The translations under genes and the position numbers were made by a program. The notes under the pieces were generated by a model. That model was not told the DNA's origin and did no database searches. It saw only the letters and a program-made list of their open reading frames with translations. Positions 44,591 through 53,728 of a stretch of DNA of 64,000 bases are shown piece by piece. Origin of the DNA: Paenibacillus_Z sp042653205 (lineage in GTDB: Bacteria; Bacillota; Bacilli; Paenibacillales; Paenibacillaceae); the NCBI RefSeq assembly GCF_042653205.1, contig NZ_JBHSHY010000002.1:1-64000 (forward strand), read 5' to 3'. Each line of letters starts with the position of its first letter. Position 1 is the first letter of the stretch.

Positions 44591-45127
44591 CTACAGGTGC
44601 TTTTGCTTCGCTGGGGTTTGCGGTTCCGGCCGCATCGGCTGCACGTCCCGCGGAAGCTGCGGCACGATGCGGCCGACGATATCCGCCATCTCCTCGGCGA
44701 AGCCGGCGATGGGACGGCCGCGGCGAATATCAGCGCCGAGCTCGTTCAGCCGGTGGGAGAGATCCACGTCGGCGGTGACGGCCGCGTTGATGCCGTAAGG
44801 GTCTTTCCGGAGCGCTTCCGCTACGGCGTACTTGATCGTGCCGACGCGGGAGCGGTCTACGTTGCCGGCGACGTCGATGCCGACAACCGCCGTATTTTGA
44901 AACACCACGCAGTGCGCGCCTTTCACGCCGGGCACTTTGCGCGCCAAGCTTTCCAAATGCTCGGCCACTTGTTTGGGTTTGCTGATCGTTTTCTTCTGCG
45001 GCGAGCTCTGCTGCGCGCGAACGCGGTCATCATTTTGCGGAGAGGGTGATGTCTCATTGCGGGCGACGGTATTGCAACCTGCTGCCAGCAAACAAAGGAG
45101 CATAGCGGGCACCAGCCATTTCCTCAT
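44591..45127 (-). CDS. ylaJ: YhcN/YlaJ family sporulation lipoprotein
   Basis: A 178-residue lipoprotein. The signal peptide ends in a lipobox LAAGC (cysteine near residue 18). A Ser/Pro/Gln-rich linker is followed by the YhcN/YlaJ domain, with VVGIDVAGN...DRSRVGTIKYAVAEAL as its core. Homologues are spore-associated and affect germination or outgrowth. A GTG at 45136 is an alternative start. Flanked by typA-ylaH and a ylaK-type gene as in B. subtilis, but here on the opposite strand. Confidence 0.88.
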   Translation of the reverse strand: MRKWLVPAMLLCLLAAGCNTVARNETSPSPQNDDRVRAQQSSPQKKTISKPKQVAEHLESLARKVPGVKGAHCVVFQNTAVVGIDVAGNVDRSRVGTIKYAVAEALRKDPYGINAAVTADVDLSHRLNELGADIRRGRPIAGFAEEMADIVGRIVPQLPRDVQPMRPEPQTPAKQKHL

Positions 45128-45242
45128 ATTCGCCACCTGACCTTTCTAAAGTCTGCATCCTGTGTTCAAGCCTAGTTTGCCTAGACGAGGGTTTCGCTAT
45201 GTACGCCTTTGAACGAAATTCCCAACGCCAGGAGGGCTCACG

Positions 45243-46574
45243 ATGAAAAAAATATTCGTGCTCGACACCAATGTACTGCTTCACGACCCGCAAGCGATCT
45301 TTGCCTTCGAGGACAACGAGGTCATTATCCCCGCGGTGGTGTTGGAGGAGATTGATTCGAAGAAGCGGCTTGCCGACGAGCTCGGCCGCAACGCCCGGCA
45401 TGTATCCCGGCTGCTGGACAACATGAGGGAAGGCGGACATCTGCATGAAGGGATCGGGCTGGCGAGCGGCGGCGTGCTCAAGGTGGAGCTGAATCATCGG
45501 AGCTTCGTGCGGGTGCAGGAGATGTTCGGGGAGATGACGAACGACAACCGCATTTTGGCGGTGGCCTTGAACTATCACCTGGAGGAGCAGGATAAAGGGA
45601 CGCAGCGTCCCGTCATCATCGTCAGCAAAGACGTGCTGGTGCGGATCAAGGCCGACGTGCTCGGCATCGAAGCGCAAGATTACTTGTCCGACCAGGTCGT
45701 GGCGCCTTCCGAAGTTTACGCGGGCTATCTGACGCTGAAAGTGCATCCGTCGGTCATCGACGAGTTCTATACGTACCGGTTCCTGTCGATCAAGAGCCTG
45801 CAGCTCAGCACGAGGCTGCATCCGAACGAATTCGTGATCCTGCGCGACGAGATGGGCACCTCGAAGTCGGCGCTGCTGAAGGTCAGCCAGGACGCCGCGA
45901 GGCTGGAGCCGCTCTACTTAAGCAACGATCCCGTGTGGGGCATCACCGCCCGCAACGCCCAGCAGCGGATGGCGCTCGAGCTGCTGCTGAACGACGACGT
46001 ACCGCTCGTCACCTTGACGGGCAAGGCGGGCACGGGCAAGACGCTCCTGGCGCTCGCGGCGGGGCTCTTGAAGGTGGAAGACGAGCACAAATATAAAAAA
46101 TTGCTCATCGCGCGGCCAGTCGTGCCGATGGGCAAGGATATCGGTTATTTACCGGGCGAGAAAGAAGAGAAGCTGCGTCCGTGGATGCAGCCGATTTACG
46201 ATAATCTGGAGTTCCTGTTCGATACGAAGAAGTCGGGCGACATCGACAAGATTCTGATGGGGCTCGGCAGCATCCAAGTCGAAGCGCTGACCTATATTCG
46301 GGGACGCTCCATCCCGGGGCAGTTCATCATCGTCGACGAAGCGCAGAATTTGACCCGGCACGAGGTCAAGACGATCGTCTCGCGCGTCGGGGAAGGGAGC
46401 AAAATCGTGCTGATGGGCGATCCGGAGCAAATCGACCATCCGTACCTCGATTCCATCAGCAACGGACTCACGCATATCGTGGAGCGGTTCAAGCAGGAGG
46501 GCGTCAGCGGCCATATGACGCTGGAGAAGGGCGAGCGCTCCAAGCTCGCCCAGTTGGCGGCGGATCTGCTCTAG
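45243..46574 (+). CDS. ylaK: PIN-PhoH fusion ATPase (YlaK type)
   Basis: A 443-residue protein with an N-terminal PIN ribonuclease domain (D8 in VLDTNVLLHD, acidic residues EEID downstream) and a C-terminal PhoH ATPase with the P-loop GKAGTGKT and Walker B FIIVDEAQN. This combination suggests an ATP-driven RNA nuclease or helicase. Upstream AGGAGGG is well spaced. Its stop codon is shared with that of the opposite gene. A PhoH without PIN lies at 13110. Confidence 0.94.
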   Translation: MKKIFVLDTNVLLHDPQAIFAFEDNEVIIPAVVLEEIDSKKRLADELGRNARHVSRLLDNMREGGHLHEGIGLASGGVLKVELNHRSFVRVQEMFGEMTNDNRILAVALNYHLEEQDKGTQRPVIIVSKDVLVRIKADVLGIEAQDYLSDQVVAPSEVYAGYLTLKVHPSVIDEFYTYRFLSIKSLQLSTRLHPNEFVILRDEMGTSKSALLKVSQDAARLEPLYLSNDPVWGITARNAQQRMALELLLNDDVPLVTLTGKAGTGKTLLALAAGLLKVEDEHKYKKLLIARPVVPMGKDIGYLPGEKEEKLRPWMQPIYDNLEFLFDTKKSGDIDKILMGLGSIQVEALTYIRGRSIPGQFIIVDEAQNLTRHEVKTIVSRVGEGSKIVLMGDPEQIDHPYLDSISNGLTHIVERFKQEGVSGHMTLEKGERSKLAQLAADLL

Positions 46575-47080
46575 CCGGCCGCCGGGACGACGGTCGCGAA
46601 CGAACAGCGGTAAGCGCGGGCGATGCCCGCGAGCAAAGCTTCTTGATGACGGTCGACGGCGAGCAGCCGGCGGCCGTCTTCGCGTTCGGCCGAGGCAATG
46701 GCATGCTCGTCCGCCTGCGTCAGCGCGGCCGCGAGCTCCGACGGTTCCCCGGCCGCGGCGGCCAAGGCGACGACGGAGGCGAGCCCGAGGTCGAGAAACC
46801 GGTTGCCCTCGCGGGTCGTCACGCCGTAATCGCCGAAGACGCGGTCGTTCGTCTGCCACGCAGCTTCCAGCTGGAGCCACAGCCCGCACTCGGTCTCGAC
46901 GTTGTACTTGTCGGCGAGCCGCAGGACGGCGTCGCGCGCGTCCGGGCCGTCGACGAAAAGCAGCGTCTTGTGGCGGTCCACCAAGGTGACGGCATCGGCG
47001 ATGCCTTTGACGATTTGCGCGTAATAGCCAGGGAGCTTGTCCTCCGGCAGGTGCAGCTCAAGACCGTAAACGGTGTTCAT
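46571..47080 (-). CDS. Unknown soluble protein
   Basis: A 169-residue protein I do not recognise. It has alternating hydrophobic strands and helices (DAVLRLADKYNVET, LLFVDGPDA), Ala/Glu-rich in its second half. ATG 47080 follows GAAGGAG and gives the most conserved-looking start. It overlaps the PhoH gene by one CTAG that contains both stops. No homologue can be named. Confidence 0.65.
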   Translation of the reverse strand: MNTVYGLELHLPEDKLPGYYAQIVKGIADAVTLVDRHKTLLFVDGPDARDAVLRLADKYNVETECGLWLQLEAAWQTNDRVFGDYGVTTREGNRFLDLGLASVVALAAAAGEPSELAAALTQADEHAIASAEREDGRRLLAVDRHQEALLAGIARAYRCSFATVVPAAG

Positions 47081-47168
47081 CGGCAACATTCTCCTTCTCA
47101 TCGGCGTCTATGAGCTAGTATGCACGATCGCGCGCCGCGGCGCAACGCATCCGGCGCCGCAGCGGCTA

Positions 47169-47197
47169 GCGACAAAAAAACGCTTTCTTGCTACAAT
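47169..47197 (+). promoter_or_regulatory. Promoter for the solute-binding protein gene
   Basis: GCGACA (47169-47174), a 17-base spacer and TACAAT (47192-47197) with an upstream TG give an extended -10 promoter. Confidence 0.65.
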
Positions 47198-47234
47198 GAA
47201 CAGGTAGCGTATTCAAGCGGCGAGGAGGGACAAG

Positions 47235-48578
47235 GTGTCACGCAGAAAAGTGGTCATACTGCTGCTGAGCGTCTTCACGATATGCTCGGCGCTGCTCGTG
47301 TCGACGTCGGGCAAGCCGGGCTCGCCCATCGCGCCGTCAGGCGGCGGGACGCCTTCCAGCCAGCTGCCTCAGGTCGCGAACGGCGACGACCAGGAGCCGA
47401 TCACGCTATCGATCGCCGTCTCCATGGACGAGACGGAATTTCAATATTGGATCAAGAGCAACGAACGGTATTTGCAGACCCATCCGCGCGTAACGGTCAA
47501 TCTCACGAACATCCGCGACGAAGATCCCGACGCGGCGCGCAAGAAAGCGTCCGAAGCGGGCGAGCCCTTCGATATCATGCTGCTCGACAACGACCGCGTC
47601 CGCGAATTCGCGATGCGAGGCGAGCTGCTGCCGGTCGACGAGATCGTCACGGGCGATTTCGCCGCGGACCAGCTGGAAGCGCTCACGGACATGGTGAAGT
47701 GGAACGGCTCGCTCTGGGGCGTTCCCGTGGACAGCAATCCGCTGCTGAACATCTGGTCCAAGCAGCTGCTGAAGGACGGCGGAGCGGCCGGTCCGCCCAA
47801 GGACTTGGCCGCCTTCAAGGCGCTGGCGGCGGCGCTCGCGGCATCGAAGCCGGGCATCAGTCCGTTCAATCTGAACAGCGCGGATGCCCGGGATGTGTCC
47901 GCATGGCTCGGGCTGTTCCAAGCGGACGCGAAACCGGCGGCGGAGCTGTCGCCGTTTACCGCCGCCCAGCAGGAGCAGCTCCGCTATGCGGCCGAGCACG
48001 GGAAGGAGCTGACGCGGTACGATCCGCTGCTGCAGGGGAGCGAGCTCATTCGGGCCATTCGGGAGAACAAGCTGCTGAGCGCGGTCATTCCGTGGACCGT
48101 CTATTTTCGCCTAAGCGACGCCGAGCGCGCGCTGCTGTCGATCGGCTCCGCAAACGGCCCCGTCGTGCGCAGCAACGGGCGAAGCTTCGTGCTGACGGCG
48201 GAGACGGACAAGCCTGCCGATGTCCGGGAATGGATTCGGGCGATGACGGAGTCCGCCGCGCAGCTCGCGCGTTACCGCGCGTTCGGCCGTCTGCCGGCGC
48301 GCGTCTCGGTCATGACGGGCGAATTCGGGTTCAATGAGGTCGCGGTTCGCCCGCCGCATTTTTTGGTGCCGATGCTGCAGGCCGCGGCCGCGGCGCCCGA
48401 TCCTCCGTGGCGGGAGCGATGGGAGCGGTGGGCCGCGCTGTGCGCCTCGCTCGGCGGCAACGCCCGTCCCTTCACGGCCGAAGCGGCCGAGCGGATGATC
48501 GCTGAGTGGAACGGGGAGCTGGGACAGCCGGCAGGCGCGGCAAAAAGCGGCGCCGAAGCGCCGCCCGCGTCGTCATAA
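47235..48578 (+). CDS. Extracellular solute-binding protein (family 1)
   Basis: A 447-residue protein with a signal-like N-terminal hydrophobic segment (about 5-24) and the fold of family 1 ABC solute-binding proteins: FDIMLLDNDRVREFAMRGELLPVDEI and WNGSLWGVPVDSNPLLN are typical. There is a Cys in FTICSAL but no canonical lipobox. No permease or ATPase is nearby, so the transporter partner is elsewhere or this is a sensor. GTG start after GAGGAGG. Confidence 0.85.
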   Translation: MSRRKVVILLLSVFTICSALLVSTSGKPGSPIAPSGGGTPSSQLPQVANGDDQEPITLSIAVSMDETEFQYWIKSNERYLQTHPRVTVNLTNIRDEDPDAARKKASEAGEPFDIMLLDNDRVREFAMRGELLPVDEIVTGDFAADQLEALTDMVKWNGSLWGVPVDSNPLLNIWSKQLLKDGGAAGPPKDLAAFKALAAALAASKPGISPFNLNSADARDVSAWLGLFQADAKPAAELSPFTAAQQEQLRYAAEHGKELTRYDPLLQGSELIRAIRENKLLSAVIPWTVYFRLSDAERALLSIGSANGPVVRSNGRSFVLTAETDKPADVREWIRAMTESAAQLARYRAFGRLPARVSVMTGEFGFNEVAVRPPHFLVPMLQAAAAAPDPPWRERWERWAALCASLGGNARPFTAEAAERMIAEWNGELGQPAGAAKSGAEAPPASS

Positions 48579-48613
48579 CGGGTACCTTTATATGCCCCTT
48601 GGGCGGGCCCTCG

Positions 48614-49699
48614 TTACAGGCTGATCGAGAGTTTGATGATCAGATCGCCGTCCTTGACGGAGACCGATTTCGCTTTCAGAAACGATACGATTTCGGAGGG
48701 ATAGAAGCCGAGGTCGAACTGCCGCTCGAGCTGCTTCCGCGTCGTATCGGGCAGCGCCAAGCCGTTAAAGATCAGCTCGTCGACATGGAACAGGATCGAG
48801 CCTGCCGGCTCCAGCGTATAATGGCCGGACAGCTCAACCGCGAGATCGTCCTTCTTGCCCGTAATGACGACCTTGTCTTCGTGGAAGGCGAACGCGAAAT
48901 TGTCGAAGATAGGGTTCTGCTCGCGCAGAAAGGCGTTCAGCTTGCCGTCCGGAATCGTCAGCGTATAGTTGAAGCCGTCGATGTTGAGCATCGTGTTGTC
49001 CTGTTCGACCCAAGACGGGATTTGGCCCATCGCCTTCGACAGCGCGTTGAAGTAGCGGTTCACCTCGACCAGCCCGACGTTCTGCCAATAGGCCGTATAT
49101 TCGTCGATCAGCGACCGCAGCTTGTCCGCGTCATCCCGGCTGTTCAAGGCGGAATCGACGTCGCTTTGCAGCGCGACGACCCGGGCCCGCTGCGTGTTCA
49201 GCCGGGATTCGACTTCGGTGAGCCGCGCCGATTGGTCGTTCAGCGAGGCGACGGTCTTTTTCAACGCTTGATAGTGTTCCTGGTAATCGCTCAGCGTGTT
49301 GCGGTCCGACGCGAAGATTAGATCGAAAAAGTCCAAGATGGCCAGCATGCCGGACAAGCTGCGGGAGGAAAGCAGCGCCGTCAGCAGCGAGCTGCGTTCC
49401 CCGGTATAGTAGGCGCGGAGCACCTTGCCAGCTTCCTCGCGCTTCTCGTCGATGCTGGCTTCCTGCTTGTCGAGCGCCGCCTGAGAGGCGGTGAGCTTGG
49501 CTTTGACGACGGCTTGCTCCGTCCGGATGCGCGCGATTTCCTTGTCGATCTCGACGACGGAAAGGCTTTTCTCGAGGACGCTTCGTGTCTCATCGTCGGC
49601 CGGGACGGCGGGTTCGGCGAACGCGGGAGAGATCGTCAGCCATAACGCGAGCGCCGCAGCGGCAAGCGACGCGGCCCGGCGGCGTTTGGTGCCCTGCAC
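48614..49699 (-). CDS. Exported coiled-coil protein
   Basis: A 361-residue protein with a signal peptide (about 1-29, cleavage after AFA), a long coiled coil (about 35-190) like the N-terminal part of PcsB/CwlO-type wall hydrolases or YcgL-like regulators, and an uncharacterised beta-rich C-terminal domain. No hydrolase domain is present, so a regulatory role on a wall hydrolase is possible. A TTG at 49705 precedes, but GTG 49699 fits AAAGGGGG better. It is divergent from the next gene. Confidence 0.75.
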   Translation of the reverse strand: MQGTKRRRAASLAAAALALWLTISPAFAEPAVPADDETRSVLEKSLSVVEIDKEIARIRTEQAVVKAKLTASQAALDKQEASIDEKREEAGKVLRAYYTGERSSLLTALLSSRSLSGMLAILDFFDLIFASDRNTLSDYQEHYQALKKTVASLNDQSARLTEVESRLNTQRARVVALQSDVDSALNSRDDADKLRSLIDEYTAYWQNVGLVEVNRYFNALSKAMGQIPSWVEQDNTMLNIDGFNYTLTIPDGKLNAFLREQNPIFDNFAFAFHEDKVVITGKKDDLAVELSGHYTLEPAGSILFHVDELIFNGLALPDTTRKQLERQFDLGFYPSEIVSFLKAKSVSVKDGDLIIKLSISL

Positions 49700-49804
49700 G
49701 GTCAACCCCCTTTCTGGCGGTTGTACATGCCCTACTATATGCGCAAGAGGAGTCTATTATATCCTGGTATCGGCAATTTTGCCCTGAAGAAGGAGGCGGC
49801 GCGC

Positions 49805-50980
49805 ATGAGGAGAACGCGGCTCGAAACGGCGATCGCGCAGGCGATCGAAAGCGGCGGCCGCAGCGGGCAAGTGAGCGGTACGGACGCGCGCGCGGCAGCG
49901 GTTCGGCCGGCGATGACGTTTCGCGATTATATGGCGATGTGCCTGTACGACGAACGGGACGGCTATTATCGAACAGGCGCCGTCCGCGTGGGCCGCTCAG
50001 GCGATTTCTATACCAGTTCCGCGGTCGGCACGATCATGGGCGGCAAGCTGGCGGGATACGTTGCCAAGCTTGCCGGGATGCAGGATCAGCCCGTCACGGT
50101 CGCGGAATGGGGAGCCGGCACCGGCGCGTTGGCGCTGGACATGCTGGCGGCATGGGAGACCGGCCGTCCGGAATGGAAGCCGGAGGCGTATTGGCTCGTG
50201 GACGGCAATCCTGTCCATCTGGCGGCGGCGCGGGAGCGCCTGGAAGGATCGGGCGCGGCCGGCCGGACGGCCGTCGATTATATGGCGCCGGACGAAGCGG
50301 AAACCGCCTTGCGCGCGAGCGCCGATGACCGCAGCGTCGTCGTGATCGCCAACGAGCTGCTCGACGCGTTTCCGGTACACCGGGTCGTCCTGCGCGGCGG
50401 GGTCTTGCGGGAGCTGGGCGTCGCGGAGGCCGCGGACGGCGAAGGGGAAGGGGCGGCGTTCGTCTATGCGGAGATGGCGCTGTCGGACGACCGGCTCGAA
50501 GCCGTGCTGCACCGGGACGGCATCGCGCTGCGTGAGGGCCAGATTTTCGAGGTGAACCTGGATGCGGAGGACTGGCTCGCGGACATGGCCGCGCGAATTC
50601 GCCGCGGCTGCCTCGTGCTGATCGATTACGGTCACGAAGCGAGGGAGCTGGCGGCGCCGCACCGGATGCGCGGCACGCTGCTCTGTTATAAGGATCACGT
50701 CGCCCGGGACGAGCCGCTGCTCGAGCCTGGCCGCCAGGACATGACCGCTCACGTGAACTTCACCGCGTGCATGGCCGCGGCCGCCGCGGCGGGCTGGGAG
50801 CGGCTGTATTACGATACGCAGCAGCGATTCCTCGTCGACGAAGGCGTGCTGGCGGATATCGTCCCGCATGACGGGACGAACCCGTTCGGCGAGGCGGCGC
50901 GGCATAATCGCGCCATTCGCCAGCTGCTGCTCAGCGACGCGATGAGCGAGACGTTCAAGGTGCTCGTGCTGCGCAAATAA
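49805..50980 (+). CDS. Class I SAM-dependent methyltransferase, MidA/NDUFAF7-like
   Basis: A 391-residue protein of the COG1565 family, whose mitochondrial member methylates an arginine in complex I. Landmarks are FRDYMAMCLYDERDGYY, SGDFYTSSAVG, the SAM motif WGAGTGALALDML, ANELLDAFPVHR, and LIDYGHEA. The in-frame ATG at 49721 is rejected because AAGAAGGAGG precedes ATG 49805. In bacteria the target is unknown. Confidence 0.9.
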   Translation: MRRTRLETAIAQAIESGGRSGQVSGTDARAAAVRPAMTFRDYMAMCLYDERDGYYRTGAVRVGRSGDFYTSSAVGTIMGGKLAGYVAKLAGMQDQPVTVAEWGAGTGALALDMLAAWETGRPEWKPEAYWLVDGNPVHLAAARERLEGSGAAGRTAVDYMAPDEAETALRASADDRSVVVIANELLDAFPVHRVVLRGGVLRELGVAEAADGEGEGAAFVYAEMALSDDRLEAVLHRDGIALREGQIFEVNLDAEDWLADMAARIRRGCLVLIDYGHEARELAAPHRMRGTLLCYKDHVARDEPLLEPGRQDMTAHVNFTACMAAAAAAGWERLYYDTQQRFLVDEGVLADIVPHDGTNPFGEAARHNRAIRQLLLSDAMSETFKVLVLRK

Positions 50981-50992
50981 CGCTGCCCGTCG

Positions 50993-51036
50993 AAAAAAGG
51001 CTGTTCCGGAGAGCTTGTCTCCCGGAACAGCCTTTT
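50993..51036. terminator. Bidirectional terminator
   Basis: An AAAAGGCTGTTCCGGGAGA-type stem spans 50995-51035 with A-run on the left and T-run on the right, between convergent genes. Confidence 0.92.
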
Positions 51037-51071
51037 GCTTATTTTATAAGGTGAAACGTCCGACCGTATAT

Positions 51072-51308
51072 TTAGAATGGGTTCCCCATTACAAATACCG
51101 TCCAATACGTGAAGCCGACGAACGAGATAAACATGTATCCCCAGAACATCAGCATATAGGTTCTTTCGGAAAAATTCAAATAGCCTAACAGGACAAACAC
51201 AGCGGTTTGGATAAAGAACAAGAGCGCCATCTCGTTCATATGTCCCGCGAACGCCATCAGCGCGATCACAAGCGTCCAAAAGCCGAGCACCCGGAACATG
51301 CGTGCCAT
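51072..51308 (-). CDS. DUF2626 small membrane protein
   Basis: A 78-residue protein with three hydrophobic segments and the motif GYLNFSERTYM near the middle, resembling DUF2626 (YqgY). Function unknown. The ribosome site GGGGGAG lies before the ATG at 51308. It is transcribed alone, toward the terminator at 50993. Confidence 0.85.
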   Translation of the reverse strand: MARMFRVLGFWTLVIALMAFAGHMNEMALLFFIQTAVFVLLGYLNFSERTYMLMFWGYMFISFVGFTYWTVFVMGNPF

Positions 51309-51465
51309 GAAATTCTCCCCCTCTCGTCAGTCTCGACCCGATTTCTATTGCCCATTATAACGTTTCAGGTAACGACTGTAAACTATTTCAATCGTGACGA
51401 ATTGGCAAACTTTTTAACTTGCCAAGCGCCATAATACAAGTTTGCTTCAATTTGCCTGAAAACAT

Positions 51466-51494
51466 GTATGAGCCTAAAAAAAAATGGATATACA
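51466..51494 (+). promoter_or_regulatory. Candidate SigF-type promoter before rsfA
   Basis: GTATG (51466-51470), a 15-base spacer and GGATATACA (51486-51494) agree with the SigF pattern (GYWTA, 15 bases, GGNNANAHT) at most positions. The B. subtilis rsfA gene is SigF-dependent, so the position is apt. Sequence-based inference only. Confidence 0.45.
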
Positions 51495-51576
51495 ATTTAG
51501 TATCCGATAGATTCTATGAACTCTACCAAGGGCATAGAGATAAAGTAAGCGCCTAATGTTGGGAGGTTTTGGTTGC

Positions 51577-52224
51577 ATGACAGCAGTGAGACAAGATGCC
51601 TGGAGCCCGGATGACGATCTCATTCTGGCCGAGGTCACGCTGCGGCATATCCGTGAAGGCAGCACGCAGCTAGCCGCGTTCGAAGAAGTGGGGGAGCGGA
51701 TCGGCCGCACTTCGGCGGCATGCGGTTTTCGCTGGAACAGCTGTGTTCGCAAGCGCTATGAAGATGCCATTCAGATCGCGAAACAGCAGCGCCAAAAGCG
51801 GAATTATATGAAAAAACAGACGTACGCCGCAACCCCCCACGTGTCTTCCCTGAACGTGATGGATGCCGAGGAACGCGCCTACAAGAACGACCCGCTGACG
51901 GAAGAATCGCTTTCGATCGATACCGTCATCCGGTTCCTGCGTCAATGGAAAGCAACGTACCAGGAGCTGAACCGGCAGATCAAATCGCTCGAACGCGATC
52001 TGCGGGAGCGGGAAGAGGAACTCCTGGCGCTGCGCGAGGTCAATGAGAAGCTGTCGCTCGAAGTGAACAACGCGCAGACGGATTACCGCGCGGTGAACGA
52101 CGACTACAAGACGCTGATCCAGATCATGGATCGCGCCCGCCGGCTGACCGTACTGACCGAGGAAGACGAATCAAAGCCGCGTTTCAAAATGGACGCGAAC
52201 GGTAACTTGGAACGCATCGAATAA
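51577..52224 (+). CDS. rsfA: RsfA family prespore transcription factor
   Basis: A 215-residue regulator. A Myb/SANT-like N-terminal domain (about 1-60) begins MTAVRQDAWSPDDDLILAE and ends near SVRKRYEDAI; a coiled coil (about 115-175) presumably mediates dimerisation. Homologues modulate the SigF regulon in the forespore. ATG 51577 follows GGGAGG by 11 bases and matches the family start; the upstream ATG 51556 lies before that site. In B. subtilis (ylbO) it lies near the dcw cluster, as here. Confidence 0.93.
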   Translation: MTAVRQDAWSPDDDLILAEVTLRHIREGSTQLAAFEEVGERIGRTSAACGFRWNSCVRKRYEDAIQIAKQQRQKRNYMKKQTYAATPHVSSLNVMDAEERAYKNDPLTEESLSIDTVIRFLRQWKATYQELNRQIKSLERDLREREEELLALREVNEKLSLEVNNAQTDYRAVNDDYKTLIQIMDRARRLTVLTEEDESKPRFKMDANGNLERIE

Positions 52225-52341
52225 GGCCGCCAGTGCGGCACCCTTAAAATCTCTCCGTACCTGATGCAGGCGCGGCGGGATTTTTTCGTTTGCTTCTGGT
52301 ACGATGGCGGTAGCACGATACCGAACAAGCGAGGTGGACGC

Positions 52342-53286
52342 GTGAATATCATCATCGTAGGCGCAGGCGCGCTGGGGCTGCTGTACGGCGCGAGGCTGGC
52401 GCGGGCGGGGCACGGCGTCGCCCTGCTCACCCGATCGGACGGGCAGGCAGCCATCCTCAACGCGCAGGGGCTCTTATATAAGGAAGCGACGGGCGCGGAG
52501 ACGCGGATCGGCGTCCCGGCTGCGTCCGTGAGCCGGTTTGCCGACTCCGGAGCCCGCGGTGCGTTCGGCGCGGATTGGGCGGTGCTCGCCGTGAAGCAGC
52601 CGCAGATCGACGCGGCGCTGCTCGCGGATCTGGAACGGCTGCTCCAAGGCGGCGTGCCGCTGCTCGCGCTCCAGAACGGCGTCGGGCATATGGAGCGGCT
52701 GGCGGAAGCGCTGCCGGGCTCGCCGGTCTACGCGGCCGTGACGACGGAAGGCGCGCTCAAGACGGACACGCGGACGGTCCGGCATACCGGGGCGGGACGG
52801 CTCGTGTTCGGCCCGTGGGACGGGCGGCGCGCCGCCGGCGCGGAGGCGCAAAAAATGTTGCTTGATGCGCTGGCAGATGCAGGAATCGAGGCGAATCTGT
52901 CGAATGAGATCAAAGATCAAGTTTTCCTAAAATTATTGCTGAACGCGGTCATCAATCCGCTGACGGCCATTTACCAAGTCAAGAACGGCGAGCTTCCGCG
53001 CGATCCGTACCGCTTGCGGCTGATGCGGGCGCTTCACGACGAAAGCGAAGCGATTCTCCGCGCCGCGGGTCTGCGGTCCGGGGAGGCCCATTGGGAGCGC
53101 CTGCTTAGCGTATGCGCGGCGACCTCGGACAACGAATCTTCGATGCTGCGGGACGTGCGCGCCGGGCGCATGACGGAAATCGATTGGATCAACGGCGGCA
53201 TCTCCGGGTACGCGAAGCGTCTCGGTCTTTCGTCGCGGATGAACGACGCGGTCCTTGCCCTCGTGAAGGCGCTGCGCGTGACGTAA
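52342..53286 (+). CDS. panE: 2-Dehydropantoate 2-reductase (ketopantoate reductase)
   Basis: A 314-residue NADPH enzyme of pantothenate and CoA synthesis. The Rossmann motif GAGALGLLYG is at 7-16. A helical C-terminal domain has the conserved catalytic-lysine segment NEIKDQVFLKLLLNAVINPLT. The upstream ATG at 52264 is rejected because GTG 52342 is preceded by GAGGTGG and starts the fold. It equals the ylbQ position. Confidence 0.93.
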   Translation: MNIIIVGAGALGLLYGARLARAGHGVALLTRSDGQAAILNAQGLLYKEATGAETRIGVPAASVSRFADSGARGAFGADWAVLAVKQPQIDAALLADLERLLQGGVPLLALQNGVGHMERLAEALPGSPVYAAVTTEGALKTDTRTVRHTGAGRLVFGPWDGRRAAGAEAQKMLLDALADAGIEANLSNEIKDQVFLKLLLNAVINPLTAIYQVKNGELPRDPYRLRLMRALHDESEAILRAAGLRSGEAHWERLLSVCAATSDNESSMLRDVRAGRMTEIDWINGGISGYAKRLGLSSRMNDAVLALVKALRVT

Positions 53287-53309
53287 TTGTTCGGGAGGAG
53301 GAGAGCGGG

Positions 53310-53705
53310 TTGGGCTGGATCTGGGAGAGCATCAAGCATGTATACGCCCTGTTGGCGGTCATTCCCGTCGTGCCGTTCCTGCTCGTTTATTTCGGCTATG
53401 CCGCCGTCAGCGGTGACCGGAAGAAGGCGTTCCGCCTCGCCATGGACGTGACGACGGCCCTGCTGATCGGCTGCGTGGCGGTGCTGTTCAACGATATTTT
53501 CGACAGCGGCTTCGGGCTGTACGGCATTCTGCTCATCCTGCTGCTCGGCGGCGGGCTGCTCGGGAACCTGCAGGTCCGTTCGAAGGGCAGTCTCGATCTC
53601 CGGCGCGTCGCGCGCGCCATCTGGCGGCTCGGTTTTTTTCTCATGAGCGTCTGCTACGTGATTCTCATGTTCGTCGGCATCGGCATCAGTTTGTTCACCG
53701 CTTAA
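53310..53705 (+). CDS. DUF3397 family membrane protein
   Basis: A 131-residue membrane protein with about four hydrophobic helices (about 10-30, 42-60, 65-85 and 105-128), in the pattern of DUF3397. It has a TTG start after a strong GGGAGGAGGAG and follows panE closely. Function unknown. A terminator and a new promoter separate it from bshC. Confidence 0.78.
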   Translation: MGWIWESIKHVYALLAVIPVVPFLLVYFGYAAVSGDRKKAFRLAMDVTTALLIGCVAVLFNDIFDSGFGLYGILLILLLGGGLLGNLQVRSKGSLDLRRVARAIWRLGFFLMSVCYVILMFVGIGISLFTA

Positions 53706-53728
53706 GGCGCGAGCGCCGCGGTTTTATC

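Noticed and set aside
52225..52341. Terminator after rsfA
   Set aside because: AAATCTC and GGGATTTTTT can pair, but the stem is imperfect and interrupted, so I did not list it.
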